A stretch of DNA of 13,569 nt from contig CAZLIC010000099.1 in the NCBI GenBank assembly GCA_964559535.1, forward strand, positions 1 to 13,569. The letters are read 5' to 3'. This DNA comes from CAZLIC01 sp964559535. Lineage in GTDB: Bacteria > Pseudomonadota > Alphaproteobacteria > Rhodobacterales > Rhodobacteraceae. Both the position numbers and the translations under genes were made by a program. Shown here in pieces: positions 5,836 to 13,519 of the stretch (its first letter is position 1; each line of letters begins with the position of its first letter). The notes beneath the pieces are model-generated. The model did no database searches. It was not told the DNA's origin and saw only the letters and a list, made by a program, of their open reading frames with translations.

Positions 5836-6117
5836 TCAGTCGCCGGCTTCCGCGTCCGGTCTTCCCGTGCCGTCCACCGTCGGAGCGTCAGTGGCCGGTA
5901 TGGTGGACGAGGCATCAAACGCAGCCGTTCCAACGTACGTTGTCCCCGCGGTCTCCGGGACAAACCCGCGCAGTTTCTCGGCACCGAACGCGGATGCTGC
6001 GGCATTCAGAATCTGTCGTGCATGAGGGTCGTTCATCTCCTGCGCCCGCTGCAGCAGCCAGGTCTGCGCCTCGCGCAGCGCTGCACGTCGCGCACGGACG
6101 ATGGGGGAGATCTGCAT
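5836..6117 (-). CDS. Hypothetical 93-aa protein
   Basis: This is a small protein of unknown function in the same orientation as, and upstream of, the H-NS-type gene. Residues 1-50 are strongly helical and amphipathic (MQISPIVRARRAALREAQTW, then LLQRAQEMNDPHARQILNAA). Residues 55-93 are Thr/Ala/Asp/Pro-rich and probably disordered. There are two possible starts: ATG 6117 with AGGA nine bases upstream, and ATG 6123 with the same AGGA only three bases upstream. The first is preferred on spacing; the second would add two residues. The reading frame stays open upstream to 6681 but runs into IS debris there. No domain was recognised. A DNA-binding-helper or toxin/antitoxin-like role is possible but unsupported. 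Confidence 0.55.
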   Translation of the reverse strand: MQISPIVRARRAALREAQTWLLQRAQEMNDPHARQILNAAASAFGAEKLRGFVPETAGTTYVGTAAFDASSTIPATDAPTVDGTGRPDAEAGD

Positions 6118-6243
6118 CTTCATCCGTCCTGTGCCCGGGGACCTGCGGGGCCACGGAGAATTCCACCCCGAGCCCCTGCCTGCACAGGACAGCCGTTTCC
6201 TTTCCCAAGTCAAGAAACGCGCGCCTGTTCCTGGAGACGCAAA

Positions 6244-6264
6244 ACTTTCGGTTGTGACGAAAGT
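6244..6264. promoter_or_regulatory. Inverted repeat upstream of the 93-aa gene
   Basis: ACTTTCG, a seven-base spacer GTTGTGA, then CGAAAGT form a perfect 7-bp-arm inverted repeat, 127-147 bases before the 93-aa start. The half-site ACTTTCGG recurs near 6390, where the IS debris begins. It could be a regulator site or, read on the minus strand where TTT follows the second arm, a weak terminator. Confidence 0.35.
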
Positions 6265-6384
6265 GACCCTCCCCTTATGCTGTGCTCCAGGATTTCTGGG
6301 AATGTATCGACTTTCATGCCGTCTGACCGGAGTGACGCAGAGGCAATTGATGCAGCGGCTCCTGTCACGGAATGTCTGAAGAAC

Positions 6385-6542
6385 CCAACACTTTCGGCGT
6401 GATCTGATAGACTTGGGCATCCCTGCATGAAGCTTTGCCGATGCGGAAACAGCCCGCGCTTCCCGGCCCGCACGACGCCATGAAGAAGAAGCGGGCGCGG
6501 AGGGAACTGTTGCTGGCCGAGATGGATGCGGTGGTGCCGTGG
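6385..6542 (+). pseudogene. IS5-family transposase N-terminal fragment
   Basis: From the ATG at 6441 the plus strand encodes MRKQPALPGPHDAMKKKRAR followed by RELLLAEMDAVVPW. This matches the conserved N-terminus of a common alphaproteobacterial IS5-family transposase (basic lead, then '-FLAEMDAVVPW'). The preceding bases (TGATCTGATAGACTTGGGCA) look like the left leader of the same IS, but its terminal repeat is missing. The gene breaks off exactly at position 6543, where another IS end starts, leaving 34 of roughly 300-plus codons. The DDE catalytic part is absent and it cannot be active. Confidence 0.7.
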
Positions 6543-6600
6543 GGCTCTGTTGCACAAATCGGCTGACAGCCGGGCTGCCACTGTTCCCGGACAGACTTAT
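6543..6600 (-). mobile_element. IS5 (IS903-like) right-end remnant
   Basis: The tip GGCTCTGTTGCACAAATCGG is followed by sequence that aligns without gaps to 162-219, with 47 of 58 bases identical. It ends at the position equivalent to the transposase stop codon. It is therefore the right end of a related but distinct IS5 element. Its body is lost, and from about 6601 the sequence is IS66. Confidence 0.7.
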
Positions 6601-6949
6601 GCTGCCCGCCCCGACCGGGGGCATAGGTGAAGACGACACCCGGTGGTGACGTGCCGCCCGAGTGTCGGTCATCGCGGGCAAGTGCCCAGAAGTATCCGGT
6701 TTTGGTTTTTCTTGCCCCCGGATCGAGGACTGGAGCGCGGGTCTCGTCCATGAACAGCTTGGAGGACCGCTTCAGATCGGCCATCAGCGCGTCATGGAGG
6801 GGGCGGAGTTCGAAGGCGGCGCGCCCGACCCAATCCGCAAGCGTGGATCGGTCGAGATCGACGCCCTGACGGCTGTAGATCTGGGCCTGCCGGTAAAGCG
6901 GAAGGTGGTCGGCATACTTGCTGACCAGCACATGGGCGACCGTGGCCTC
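6601..6949 (-). pseudogene. IS66-family TnpC transposase fragment
   Basis: The minus strand encodes about 116 residues of the central region of IS66 TnpC: EATVAHVLVSKYADHLPLYR, QGVDLDRSTLADWVGRAA, then KLFMDETRAPVLDPGARKTK (first catalytic Asp in MDET), FWALARDDRHSGG and YAPGRGGQ. Full TnpC is about 500 residues. Both the N-terminal helical/zinc part and the C-terminal catalytic half are missing. The fragment is cut at about 6601 by the IS5 end and at about 6950 by a deletion toward the IS66 tip. It cannot be active. Confidence 0.85.
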
Positions 6950-7057
6950 CATACTGCGCTCCCGATGGACTCCCAACGACACCTCCCGTGCAATCTCCAC
7001 GAGGGCGCATCGCAGCTTACGGATTCAGCAGGAAGGTGGGGTCAGAACAGCGCTTAC
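6950..7057 (-). mobile_element. Probable IS66 end
   Basis: Read on the minus strand, position 7057 begins GTAAGCGCTGTTCTGACCCC, and GTAAGCG is the usual tip of IS66-family elements. Some 100 bases of leader follow. They include codons resembling the start of a TnpA-like stretch (EIAREVSLG) before the frame joins the TnpC fragment. This suggests an IS66 element whose tnpA, tnpB and tnpC 5' part were removed by internal deletion. The assignment rests on the tip motif and adjacency. Confidence 0.4.
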
Positions 7058-7381
7058 GTCGCAGGTCCGGGATCGGCAGTTTTCTTTCTGCGACTGCAAA
7101 CCTTCATGATCCCCGGCAGGACTTCGCTGTTTATCGCTGCCATATCCGTCGGACGCATGGTCAACCCCTTGATGGCGAGTATTGCTCTCAAAAGACCGGA
7201 ACGAAACCGGTGCAGGGCCATGACCGGCCGCGGGCGGCCGGGATCGATCAAGGAGGCGTTGGCGAACGGACAGCCGGTCGATGAGATCCTGAATGGTCGC
7301 TGTCGCATTCGCTGCACGCGCCTGTCGTGCGAACCCAGCGGCGCTACGGCGGCGGATGTCACCCGCCGCAGGCCTGTCTCA
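7058..7381. other. Non-coding or decayed stretch between IS66 debris and the RTX gene
   Basis: No gene is recognised here. A minus-strand frame of 102 codons (7054-7362) exists but has no ribosome-binding site and mixed codon use, and its stop lies within the IS66 tip. Base composition is less extreme than in the neighbouring genes, which fits decayed or foreign DNA. Confidence 0.35.
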
Positions 7382-7408
7382 GCGCGACCGCGGCCTGAGG
7401 CGTCGCGC
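7382..7408 (-). terminator. GC-rich hairpin just after the RTX stop codon
   Basis: GCGCGAC (7382-7388) and GTCGCGC (7402-7408) are perfect inverted arms. Inner GCC/GGC pairing extends the stem to about ten pairs with a bulge. The hairpin begins at the base next to the RTX stop. No T-run follows, so it may protect the mRNA 3' end or terminate weakly. Confidence 0.4.
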
Positions 7409-10400
7409 CTAGAACTGAAAGTCGCCTTCCGACAACTCGGCGAGTGTTTTGCCGGCGATCCGGATATTGTTGTTGTCGTCGACGGCGATCATCACGTCTG
7501 TTCCGGACTGTGTCATGTGATCCGCGACGAGATCGGCATAGGAGGTGATCGCGCCGACTTGCGACAGATCGATCACGTCGAGCGCGTCGAAATCGGCAAT
7601 TCGATCGATGCCGAAGCTGAGGCCCCGAAACACGAAGATATCGGCATGGTCGACCGGACTCGCGGTATCGTCTCCGATCAGCGTGTCGTTGCCGGTGTCG
7701 CCGGAGAGGATGTCGGTCCCGGCCTCGCCGCGCAGCGTGTCGTTGCCGCTTCCGCCTTCCAGCGAATCATCGCCGTCACCGCCGAAAAGGATGTCGTTGT
7801 CGTTGCCCGCCTTCATCCAGTCCGCACCGAGCCCGCCGTAGAGCACGTCCGCTCCGTCACCGCCGTCGAGCTCGTCGAAGCCGTCGCGGCCCTCGAGCGT
7901 GTCGCCGCCTGCCAGCCCCTCGATCCGGTTCGAGTTGTCGTCGCCGCGCAGCACGTCGACGTCCAGCGATCCGCGCAGGTGCTCGATCCCGGAGAGCACG
8001 TCGCCCAGCGACCATGACCCCGCCACTCCGCCCTGCGCCGTGGTGATCGCCAGATCGACGATGACCCCGTCGGCCCCGCCGGGGGAGGTGTCGGATGCAT
8101 CGTAGTAGCTGGCGCGGTCGGCGCCCGCACCGCCGCTGAGGGTGTCGGCACCCGCATTTCCGGCGAGCGAATCGTCACCGGCGTTGCCGACAAGGCTGTC
8201 GTTCCCGTCGTTGCCGGTCATGTTGTCGCCAAAGGCCGTGCCGACCAAGGTGTCCGGTCCGGTGCCGCCCCAGGTGACGAGGCGCGACAGGATGTCCTGA
8301 AGGTTCCAGTCTGCGGTCAGGTTTCCGGCGGAGTCCTCGACCATCAGCCGCTCGATGCCATGGCCGTAGGAGGGGCTGTAGACCTGGTTCATCACCGTGA
8401 TGTTGTAGGTCGTCCCGGAGATCGTGAAGCGCACGATCATGTTGTCGGTGCCGTTCGTCCTTTCCAGGCGGATCAGCGCCGGGTCGACGTTCCTGAGCAC
8501 CAGCGTATCGGTTTCCGCAAGCGAGCTGCTGCCGTCATCGATCGTGTCGCTGCCGTTCGGCAGGGTCCAGACATAGGTGTCACTGCCGTTCTGGCCGCTC
8601 AACGTGTCGTTTCCGCCGCCGCCATAGAGCCAGTCGTCACCATCTGCGCCCTCGAGAACGTCGTTTCCACCAGCCCCGTAGAGGTTGTCGCGAACCGCCC
8701 TACCGTGCAGCACATTGGCGCCTTCGTCGCCCGTCACGCTGGTGCGGGCGAAGATCTCGTTCTGGTCCCAGGACGAGCCGTCGGCAAAGACAATGCGCTC
8801 GATGCCCTTGCCCGACACCGTGCCGCCGAACTGGTTGCTGACCAGGAGCGTGGCGCCGCCGGTCCCGGCCACCGTGATCAGCAGCGTGTCCTGCCCTTCG
8901 ATGCGGGTCAGCGTCACGTCGGAGGCCGAAACATTCTCGAGGAGCAGTGTATCGGTTTCCGCCTGGCTGGTGGCACTGTCGTCGATTGTGTCGCCGCCGT
9001 CTCCCCGCAGCCAGTGGTAGCTGTCGCCTCCTGCTTCGCCGCGAAGCAGATCGTTCCCGGTGCCCCCGGTCAGATGGTCGGCGTCGTTCCCTGCGGTGAG
9101 GGTGTCGTTGCTGTTTCCGCCGAAGAGATTGTCGCGCCGACCTGAGCCGACCAGCGAATCCTCCTGCGCTGTTCCATCTGTGCGGGTGCGAAGGAAGATG
9201 TCGTCGAGGGTCCAGACCTCGCCGTCGGCAAAGGCGATGTTCTCGATGCCGTAGCCGTAGACCGTGCCGCCCGCCGACGTATTGAAGCGGTTCAGAACCG
9301 TGAGTGTGGTTTCCGCGCTTCCGTTCCGGTCGAGATCAATGCCGACCGAAAGATGGTTCGATCCTGACCCATGCGTCAGAAGCACCTGATCCGACATCAC
9401 GCTGACGAAACGCAGGACGTCGGACTCCGTCTGGCTCGACGTGGTGTCATCGATCGTGTCAGCCCCGTCGCCATTGGCCCAGACGTAGGTGTCGTTGCCG
9501 ACGCCGCCCTTGACCACGTCCGTCCCGGCGTCGCCGTGCAAGGTGTCGTCGCCCTGCTTGCCCTCCAGCGTGTCGTTGCCGCCCCCGCCGTTCATTTCGT
9601 CCCGGAAAACGGTGCCCGAGAGATTGTCAGCCGGATCAAGACTCGTAAACTTCATGATTGCATCGGGATCGGACAGCACCTCAATGAAGGCGCCGTTCGC
9701 GAGTTCGATGATCTCGATCCCGCGGCCCGGGGCCGCTGTGTTCAGCCGGTCGACGAGCGTCAGTATGTCACTGCCGATCACCACCTCCATGTCGATATCG
9801 TTCGTCGCCTTCCGGATATTGATCTGGCCCGACGCGATGTTCTTCAGGATCAGCGAGTCGATCTCGGTCAGGCTGTTGGTCGCATCGACGATGCGGTCGC
9901 TGCCGTCACCGGCCGACCATTCGAACCGGTCGTTTCCGTCGCCGCCGCTCAGCGTGTCGACGCCTGCCCCCCCGACCAGCAGATCGTCACCATTGCCGCC
10001 TGTCAGACTGTCAGTGCCTGCGCCACCGTAGAGATTGTCATCATGGTCGAGCCCCGCCAGCGTGTCGCCGACCCCGGGGCTGTCAGCGCCCTCGACCTTC
10101 GTCCGCGCCAGAATCCGGTCAAGATCCCAGACGACCCCGTCAGAAAACAGGATTTCCTCGACGCCCCGGCTGAGCACCGCGCCGTCGAACTGGTTCGCGA
10201 CGGTGATCGTCTCGGTGCCGATCCGGACCAGCAGGTCCTTCGACCCCGTGATCCGCTGCAGCACCGCGCCACCGGAAGCGACATCCGTCAGGACAAGGCG
10301 GTCGGTATCGGTCGCACTTACGGTCCCGTCGCTGATCCGGTCGTTTCCGCTTCCCGTCGACCAGCGGTAAGTGTCCGACCCTTCGGCGCCGTTCAGCGTA

Positions 10401-13400
10401 TCGGCACTGCCGCTACCGGTCAGCGTGTCGTCTCCAAGTTCGCCGTTCAGGACGTCCGTCCCGTTCTCCCCGGTGATGATGTCCCGCGCCACCGTGCCGT
10501 CCAGAGTTCCGGACCCGACCAGAGACGTGCGCGCGAGGATGTCCTCCAGCGTCCAGTACGTCCAGGTCGCGCCGTTCCAGAACCGGATCATCTCGATGCC
10601 GTAGCCTGCCGTGGTGCTTTCGAACTGACGTTCAACGGTGATGTCCTGAAACGTGTTGGTCGCAATCAACACCCTGATGAGAAGGTCCTCTCCGTTGTCG
10701 CTGCGGCTCAGGGTGACGTCGGACTGCGTGGTGTTCTTCAGATCGAGGACGTCGATCTCGGTCAGGCTTGTGCCAAGATCCCGGATCCGGTCCGAACTTC
10801 CTGCCGCCGGTCCGTCCCCCTTGAGCCAGATGTAGGTGTCATTGCCCGTGCCGCCGTCGAGACTGTCGAGGCCGCCACCGCCGGTGAGCGTGTCGTCGCC
10901 ATTTGCTCCGTCTATGCTATTGCCGGTGCCATCGCCGTTCAGGTTGTCGCCGAGGTCCGTCCCGGTGGTCGAAGTACCGGCGGCCAAGGTTGTGACCTTG
11001 GAAAGAATGGTCGCGCGGTCCCAGACGACGCCATTGGCGAACTCGATGGCCTCGATCCCTTTTCCCGATGTTGCACTTGACAGCATGTCGTTCAGGGTGA
11101 TCGTTTCGCCACCGCTTCCTCCGACGGTGATGACGATCTGGGGCCCCGACCTCGCCAGAGTAATATCGCCTTCATTCGTGTTCTCGAGGATCAGGCGATC
11201 CTCTTCGCGCGGTGACCCGCCGCTGTCCTCGAGGATATCGTTGCCCGATGGCGCCGATGTGCTCTTGGTCCAGATGTAGGTGTCTGAACCGTTTCCGCCC
11301 TTCAGCGTGTCGTTGCCTGCGCCGCCGACCAGAAGGTCCGCACCGTCCCCACCGACCAGGCTGTCGTTGCCGCCCTGGCCGGTGATCTTGTCGCGCCCCG
11401 GCGTCCCGGCGAGTGTTTCGCCGGACACGGTTCCACCAAGCCCCGACGTGTTGAAGCCGGGCGCGACCCAGGGCTGATGTGCATTGCCGTCGGCCTGATG
11501 ATCCGCGCTGAGTGCTAGCGCCACGACCAGCGCCTTGGCGGTGACGCGACCGCTGGAGAGGTTCTCTTCCCAGGCCAGTTGTTCGGTGGCCGACGGCTGT
11601 CGCCCGAGCGCATTCACGAACGCCTGTTCCACCAGCGCCGCGCCGCTCAACCCCTTCAGCGAGTTGAACCCGGCGCCGACAAGGGTGCCTCCGGCATTCC
11701 GGACGATGAGCGCACCTTCCTCGGCAAGAAGGTCCGCAGCGATGTCCCAGGCCGTGCGCGTCCCTTCCATCAGCTCACGGCTGATCCAGGCAACTTCCTG
11801 CGCCGTCGCATCGCGGTCGTAGACCACATCGACCAGCGACCGCGCGATTCCGGCGACATGGACCGCATCGAGGCTGCGTTCGAACTGGGCCGGGTTCATG
11901 ATCACGTCGAAGTTGTTGGTCGACATGTGGCCATTGCCGACGACGAGGTGTTCGACGCGTTCGGCCAGGTCAACCGCAAGCGTGGCGCGCCCGGCGGCGT
12001 TCACCGTGGTCCCGGTTTCGTTGAGGAGCCGCAGATGGCGGTCCAGTTCGCCCAGCGTCGGACCCCGCCCGAAGCTGTTGAGGTAGAGCTGCGTGACGAA
12101 ATCCGCGGCCTTCGTCGCCCCGTAGCGCACCGTGAACTCGCCAGAGGTGATCAATCCCGCAGAAAGAGACGCAGCATTCAGCTGCCCCTCGACGATGTAT
12201 GCCACGAGCATTTCCACCTCGGCCTCGTCGAGGTCGCGGTCAAGCACGGTGTCGTAGATGCGTGCCGCCTCGGCCAGCACCTGCGCCTTTGCTGTCGCGT
12301 CAAGGCGTACCGTCGAGGTCGTGGTCTGCAACACGTTCGATGCGTCCCGCCAAGACAACTCCGCCGTCCAGGTCTCGAAGCCGACCGGGTCGACGGCATG
12401 TGTCACGTGGGCGTTCGTGGCACCGACGGCGGCAGTGACGCCGTTGTCCCAGCTGTAGCTGCCGTTTCCGGTCACCGACCGCTCGATCACCTCCTCGCCT
12501 GTCGGCCGCATCCGCCGCGCCTCCAGCCCGTCGGCCGACGTCTCTGTGGTGAAGACGCTCAGCCGCACGCCTGCCTCGTTGAAAGACGTGACGGTTTCGG
12601 TGACACTGCCGTCCGGGTTCACGACCCGGACGAGCGTCCGGTCGGCGATACCGTTGCCGTCGTAATCCGCCGTCTCGGTCAACATCCGCCCGTCGCGGCT
12701 TTGCGTCACCGTCAGGCTTTCGCGGAGCGTCTGCGCGGCGTCATTGTAACGGGTAACGCGGGTGTCCGTGCGCGCGCCGTCCGCCGCGAAGGTCGTCGTC
12801 TGCGTCGTCGTTCCGTCAAGTGTGCCATCACCGTCGACGTCGTAGTCCACGGTCGTGCGCAATCCGTCACCCGAGGTCGTGGTGGTCTGCACGAAGGCGA
12901 CGCGTCCGACCCCCAGATTGCCGTTGATCGGCGCATAGCTCTCGGTCAGGGTCGTGACGCGGTCGCCGTCCGCTTCGGTCAGCGTGACAACTGTGCGGCG
13001 CAGTTCGGCCTCGAGGTTGCCATCCCGGTCGATGGCCGTTTCACTGCCAGAGCCGTTCGCGTAGCGCAGGACCGTGATCCGGGCCGAGGTGTCGCCGTCG
13101 TCCTCGATGTCCTGCCAGACCGTGGTCACATCACGCCGGTCATCCGTGACGTCCTGAATCTGCCGGTCCAGGGTTCCGTCGCCATCAAGGTCGAACGTGG
13201 TTGTCACCGTCCGCCCGTCGGCCGAGGTCACCATGGTGGTGCGGTCCTGCAGCCGTGCGCCGGAGGCATAGGTCCGGGTTTCGACCGTGGCGGCGCCGTC
13301 CGCCGTGCGCACAACCTCGCTGATCCGGTCGATGCTGCCGTCGCCCGAGTAATCCGCCTCGATCCGCTTTTCGAGCCCGTTGCCCGACGTCACGCTGACG

Positions 13401-13519
13401 CTCGACCCGGTCTGTGCGGCAGTGCCGTCGAAGGTCGCCTGCGAAACGACGATGTCGCCATCCGCCTCAAACGTGGTGACGGTCTCGCTCCGCACTTCGA
13501 ACACGCCGTCGCCGTCTAG
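7409..13519 (-). CDS. Giant RTX calcium-binding secreted protein, 5'-truncated
   Basis: About 2,036 residues remain of a type I-secreted RTX protein. Numbering from the first possible internal start (GTG at 13504), residues 1-345 hold 55-59-residue repeats with D-x-DGDG calcium loops (DLDGDGTLDR, DYDGNGIADR). Residues about 405-690 resemble DUF4214 helical repeats (AARIYDTVLDRDLDEAE, FVNALGRQPSATE). Residues 703-1744 hold seven modules, each with GGxGNDTLxGG nonapeptides, a D-Y-x-W strand and an HCBP-related unit ending IExIxFADGxxWD. Residues 1745-1950 are more RTX repeats. The tail (ADIFVFRGLSFGIDRIADFD, LAELSEGDFQF) is a T1SS signal. No protease, lipase or hedgehog domain is visible; an adhesin or surface role is inferred. 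The frame is open through the IS junction to the window edge and starts mid-repeat, so the true N-terminus is lost. No T1SS genes are nearby. Confidence 0.9.
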   Translation of the reverse strand, partial: LDGDGVFEVRSETVTTFEADGDIVVSQATFDGTAAQTGSSVSVTSGNGLEKRIEADYSGDGSIDRISEVVRTADGAATVETRTYASGARLQDRTTMVTSADGRTVTTTFDLDGDGTLDRQIQDVTDDRRDVTTVWQDIEDDGDTSARITVLRYANGSGSETAIDRDGNLEAELRRTVVTLTEADGDRVTTLTESYAPINGNLGVGRVAFVQTTTTSGDGLRTTVDYDVDGDGTLDGTTTQTTTFAADGARTDTRVTRYNDAAQTLRESLTVTQSRDGRMLTETADYDGNGIADRTLVRVVNPDGSVTETVTSFNEAGVRLSVFTTETSADGLEARRMRPTGEEVIERSVTGNGSYSWDNGVTAAVGATNAHVTHAVDPVGFETWTAELSWRDASNVLQTTTSTVRLDATAKAQVLAEAARIYDTVLDRDLDEAEVEMLVAYIVEGQLNAASLSAGLITSGEFTVRYGATKAADFVTQLYLNSFGRGPTLGELDRHLRLLNETGTTVNAAGRATLAVDLAERVEHLVVGNGHMSTNNFDVIMNPAQFERSLDAVHVAGIARSLVDVVYDRDATAQEVAWISRELMEGTRTAWDIAADLLAEEGALIVRNAGGTLVGAGFNSLKGLSGAALVEQAFVNALGRQPSATEQLAWEENLSSGRVTAKALVVALALSADHQADGNAHQPWVAPGFNTSGLGGTVSGETLAGTPGRDKITGQGGNDSLVGGDGADLLVGGAGNDTLKGGNGSDTYIWTKSTSAPSGNDILEDSGGSPREEDRLILENTNEGDITLARSGPQIVITVGGSGGETITLNDMLSSATSGKGIEAIEFANGVVWDRATILSKVTTLAAGTSTTGTDLGDNLNGDGTGNSIDGANGDDTLTGGGGLDSLDGGTGNDTYIWLKGDGPAAGSSDRIRDLGTSLTEIDVLDLKNTTQSDVTLSRSDNGEDLLIRVLIATNTFQDITVERQFESTTAGYGIEMIRFWNGATWTYWTLEDILARTSLVGSGTLDGTVARDIITGENGTDVLNGELGDDTLTGSGSADTLNGAEGSDTYRWSTGSGNDRISDGTVSATDTDRLVLTDVASGGAVLQRITGSKDLLVRIGTETITVANQFDGAVLSRGVEEILFSDGVVWDLDRILARTKVEGADSPGVGDTLAGLDHDDNLYGGAGTDSLTGGNGDDLLVGGAGVDTLSGGDGNDRFEWSAGDGSDRIVDATNSLTEIDSLILKNIASGQINIRKATNDIDMEVVIGSDILTLVDRLNTAAPGRGIEIIELANGAFIEVLSDPDAIMKFTSLDPADNLSGTVFRDEMNGGGGNDTLEGKQGDDTLHGDAGTDVVKGGVGNDTYVWANGDGADTIDDTTSSQTESDVLRFVSVMSDQVLLTHGSGSNHLSVGIDLDRNGSAETTLTVLNRFNTSAGGTVYGYGIENIAFADGEVWTLDDIFLRTRTDGTAQEDSLVGSGRRDNLFGGNSNDTLTAGNDADHLTGGTGNDLLRGEAGGDSYHWLRGDGGDTIDDSATSQAETDTLLLENVSASDVTLTRIEGQDTLLITVAGTGGATLLVSNQFGGTVSGKGIERIVFADGSSWDQNEIFARTSVTGDEGANVLHGRAVRDNLYGAGGNDVLEGADGDDWLYGGGGNDTLSGQNGSDTYVWTLPNGSDTIDDGSSSLAETDTLVLRNVDPALIRLERTNGTDNMIVRFTISGTTYNITVMNQVYSPSYGHGIERLMVEDSAGNLTADWNLQDILSRLVTWGGTGPDTLVGTAFGDNMTGNDGNDSLVGNAGDDSLAGNAGADTLSGGAGADRASYYDASDTSPGGADGVIVDLAITTAQGGVAGSWSLGDVLSGIEHLRGSLDVDVLRGDDNSNRIEGLAGGDTLEGRDGFDELDGGDGADVLYGGLGADWMKAGNDNDILFGGDGDDSLEGGSGNDTLRGEAGTDILSGDTGNDTLIGDDTASPVDHADIFVFRGLSFGIDRIADFDALDVIDLSQVGAITSYADLVADHMTQSGTDVMIAVDDNNNIRIAGKTLAELSEGDFQF
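8273..11398 (-). repeat. Seven tandem RTX/HCBP protein modules
   Basis: Within the RTX protein, seven units of about 136-157 residues follow one another, starting near residues 703, 839, 996, 1138, 1288, 1442 and 1591. Each runs: RTX nonapeptides; NDTYIW-like strand; SxxExDxLxLxN; a beta block with DLLIxV and xITVxNQF; GxGIExIxFADG; and a closing ILxRT. Module 4 has degenerate ends (ELANGAFIEV, no ILxRT). Sequence divergence among units is high, so this is an old duplication. Confidence 0.8.
12470..13519 (-). repeat. N-terminal D-x-DGDG repeats of the RTX protein
   Basis: About six units of 54-59 residues occur, with 'T-x-SxDGxxxT' at residues near 38, 92, 148, 207, 266 and 320. In the better-conserved units it is followed after 8-12 residues by a DxDGDGxxD loop: DYSGDGSID, DLDGDGTLD, DVDGDGTLD, DYDGNGIAD. 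The loops resemble calcium-binding EF-hand/thrombospondin-3 style loops. The last unit is degenerate (PTGEEVIER). The array is cut by the IS junction inside the loop LDGDG. Confidence 0.6.

Noticed and set aside
4922..6117. Restriction endonuclease partner for the methylase
   Set aside because: Neither the 110-aa nor the 93-aa protein shows PD-(D/E)XK, HNH or PLD motifs.
7054..7362. 102-codon minus-strand frame
   Set aside because: No ribosome-binding site, mixed codon use, and its stop lies in the IS66 tip. No domain was recognised.
6662..8017. 451-codon plus-strand frame
   Set aside because: It runs antisense through the IS66 fragment, the gap and the RTX C-terminus. No single gene could be conserved there.
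8273..11398. CRISPR or DNA-level tandem array
   Set aside because: The periodicity is at the protein level (RTX modules) with diverged DNA. There are no identical short repeats with unique spacers.
9371..13519. Long plus-strand frames opposite the RTX gene (569 and 646 codons)
   Set aside because: They mirror the repetitive RTX codons and have Val/Asp/Arg-rich, domain-free translations.
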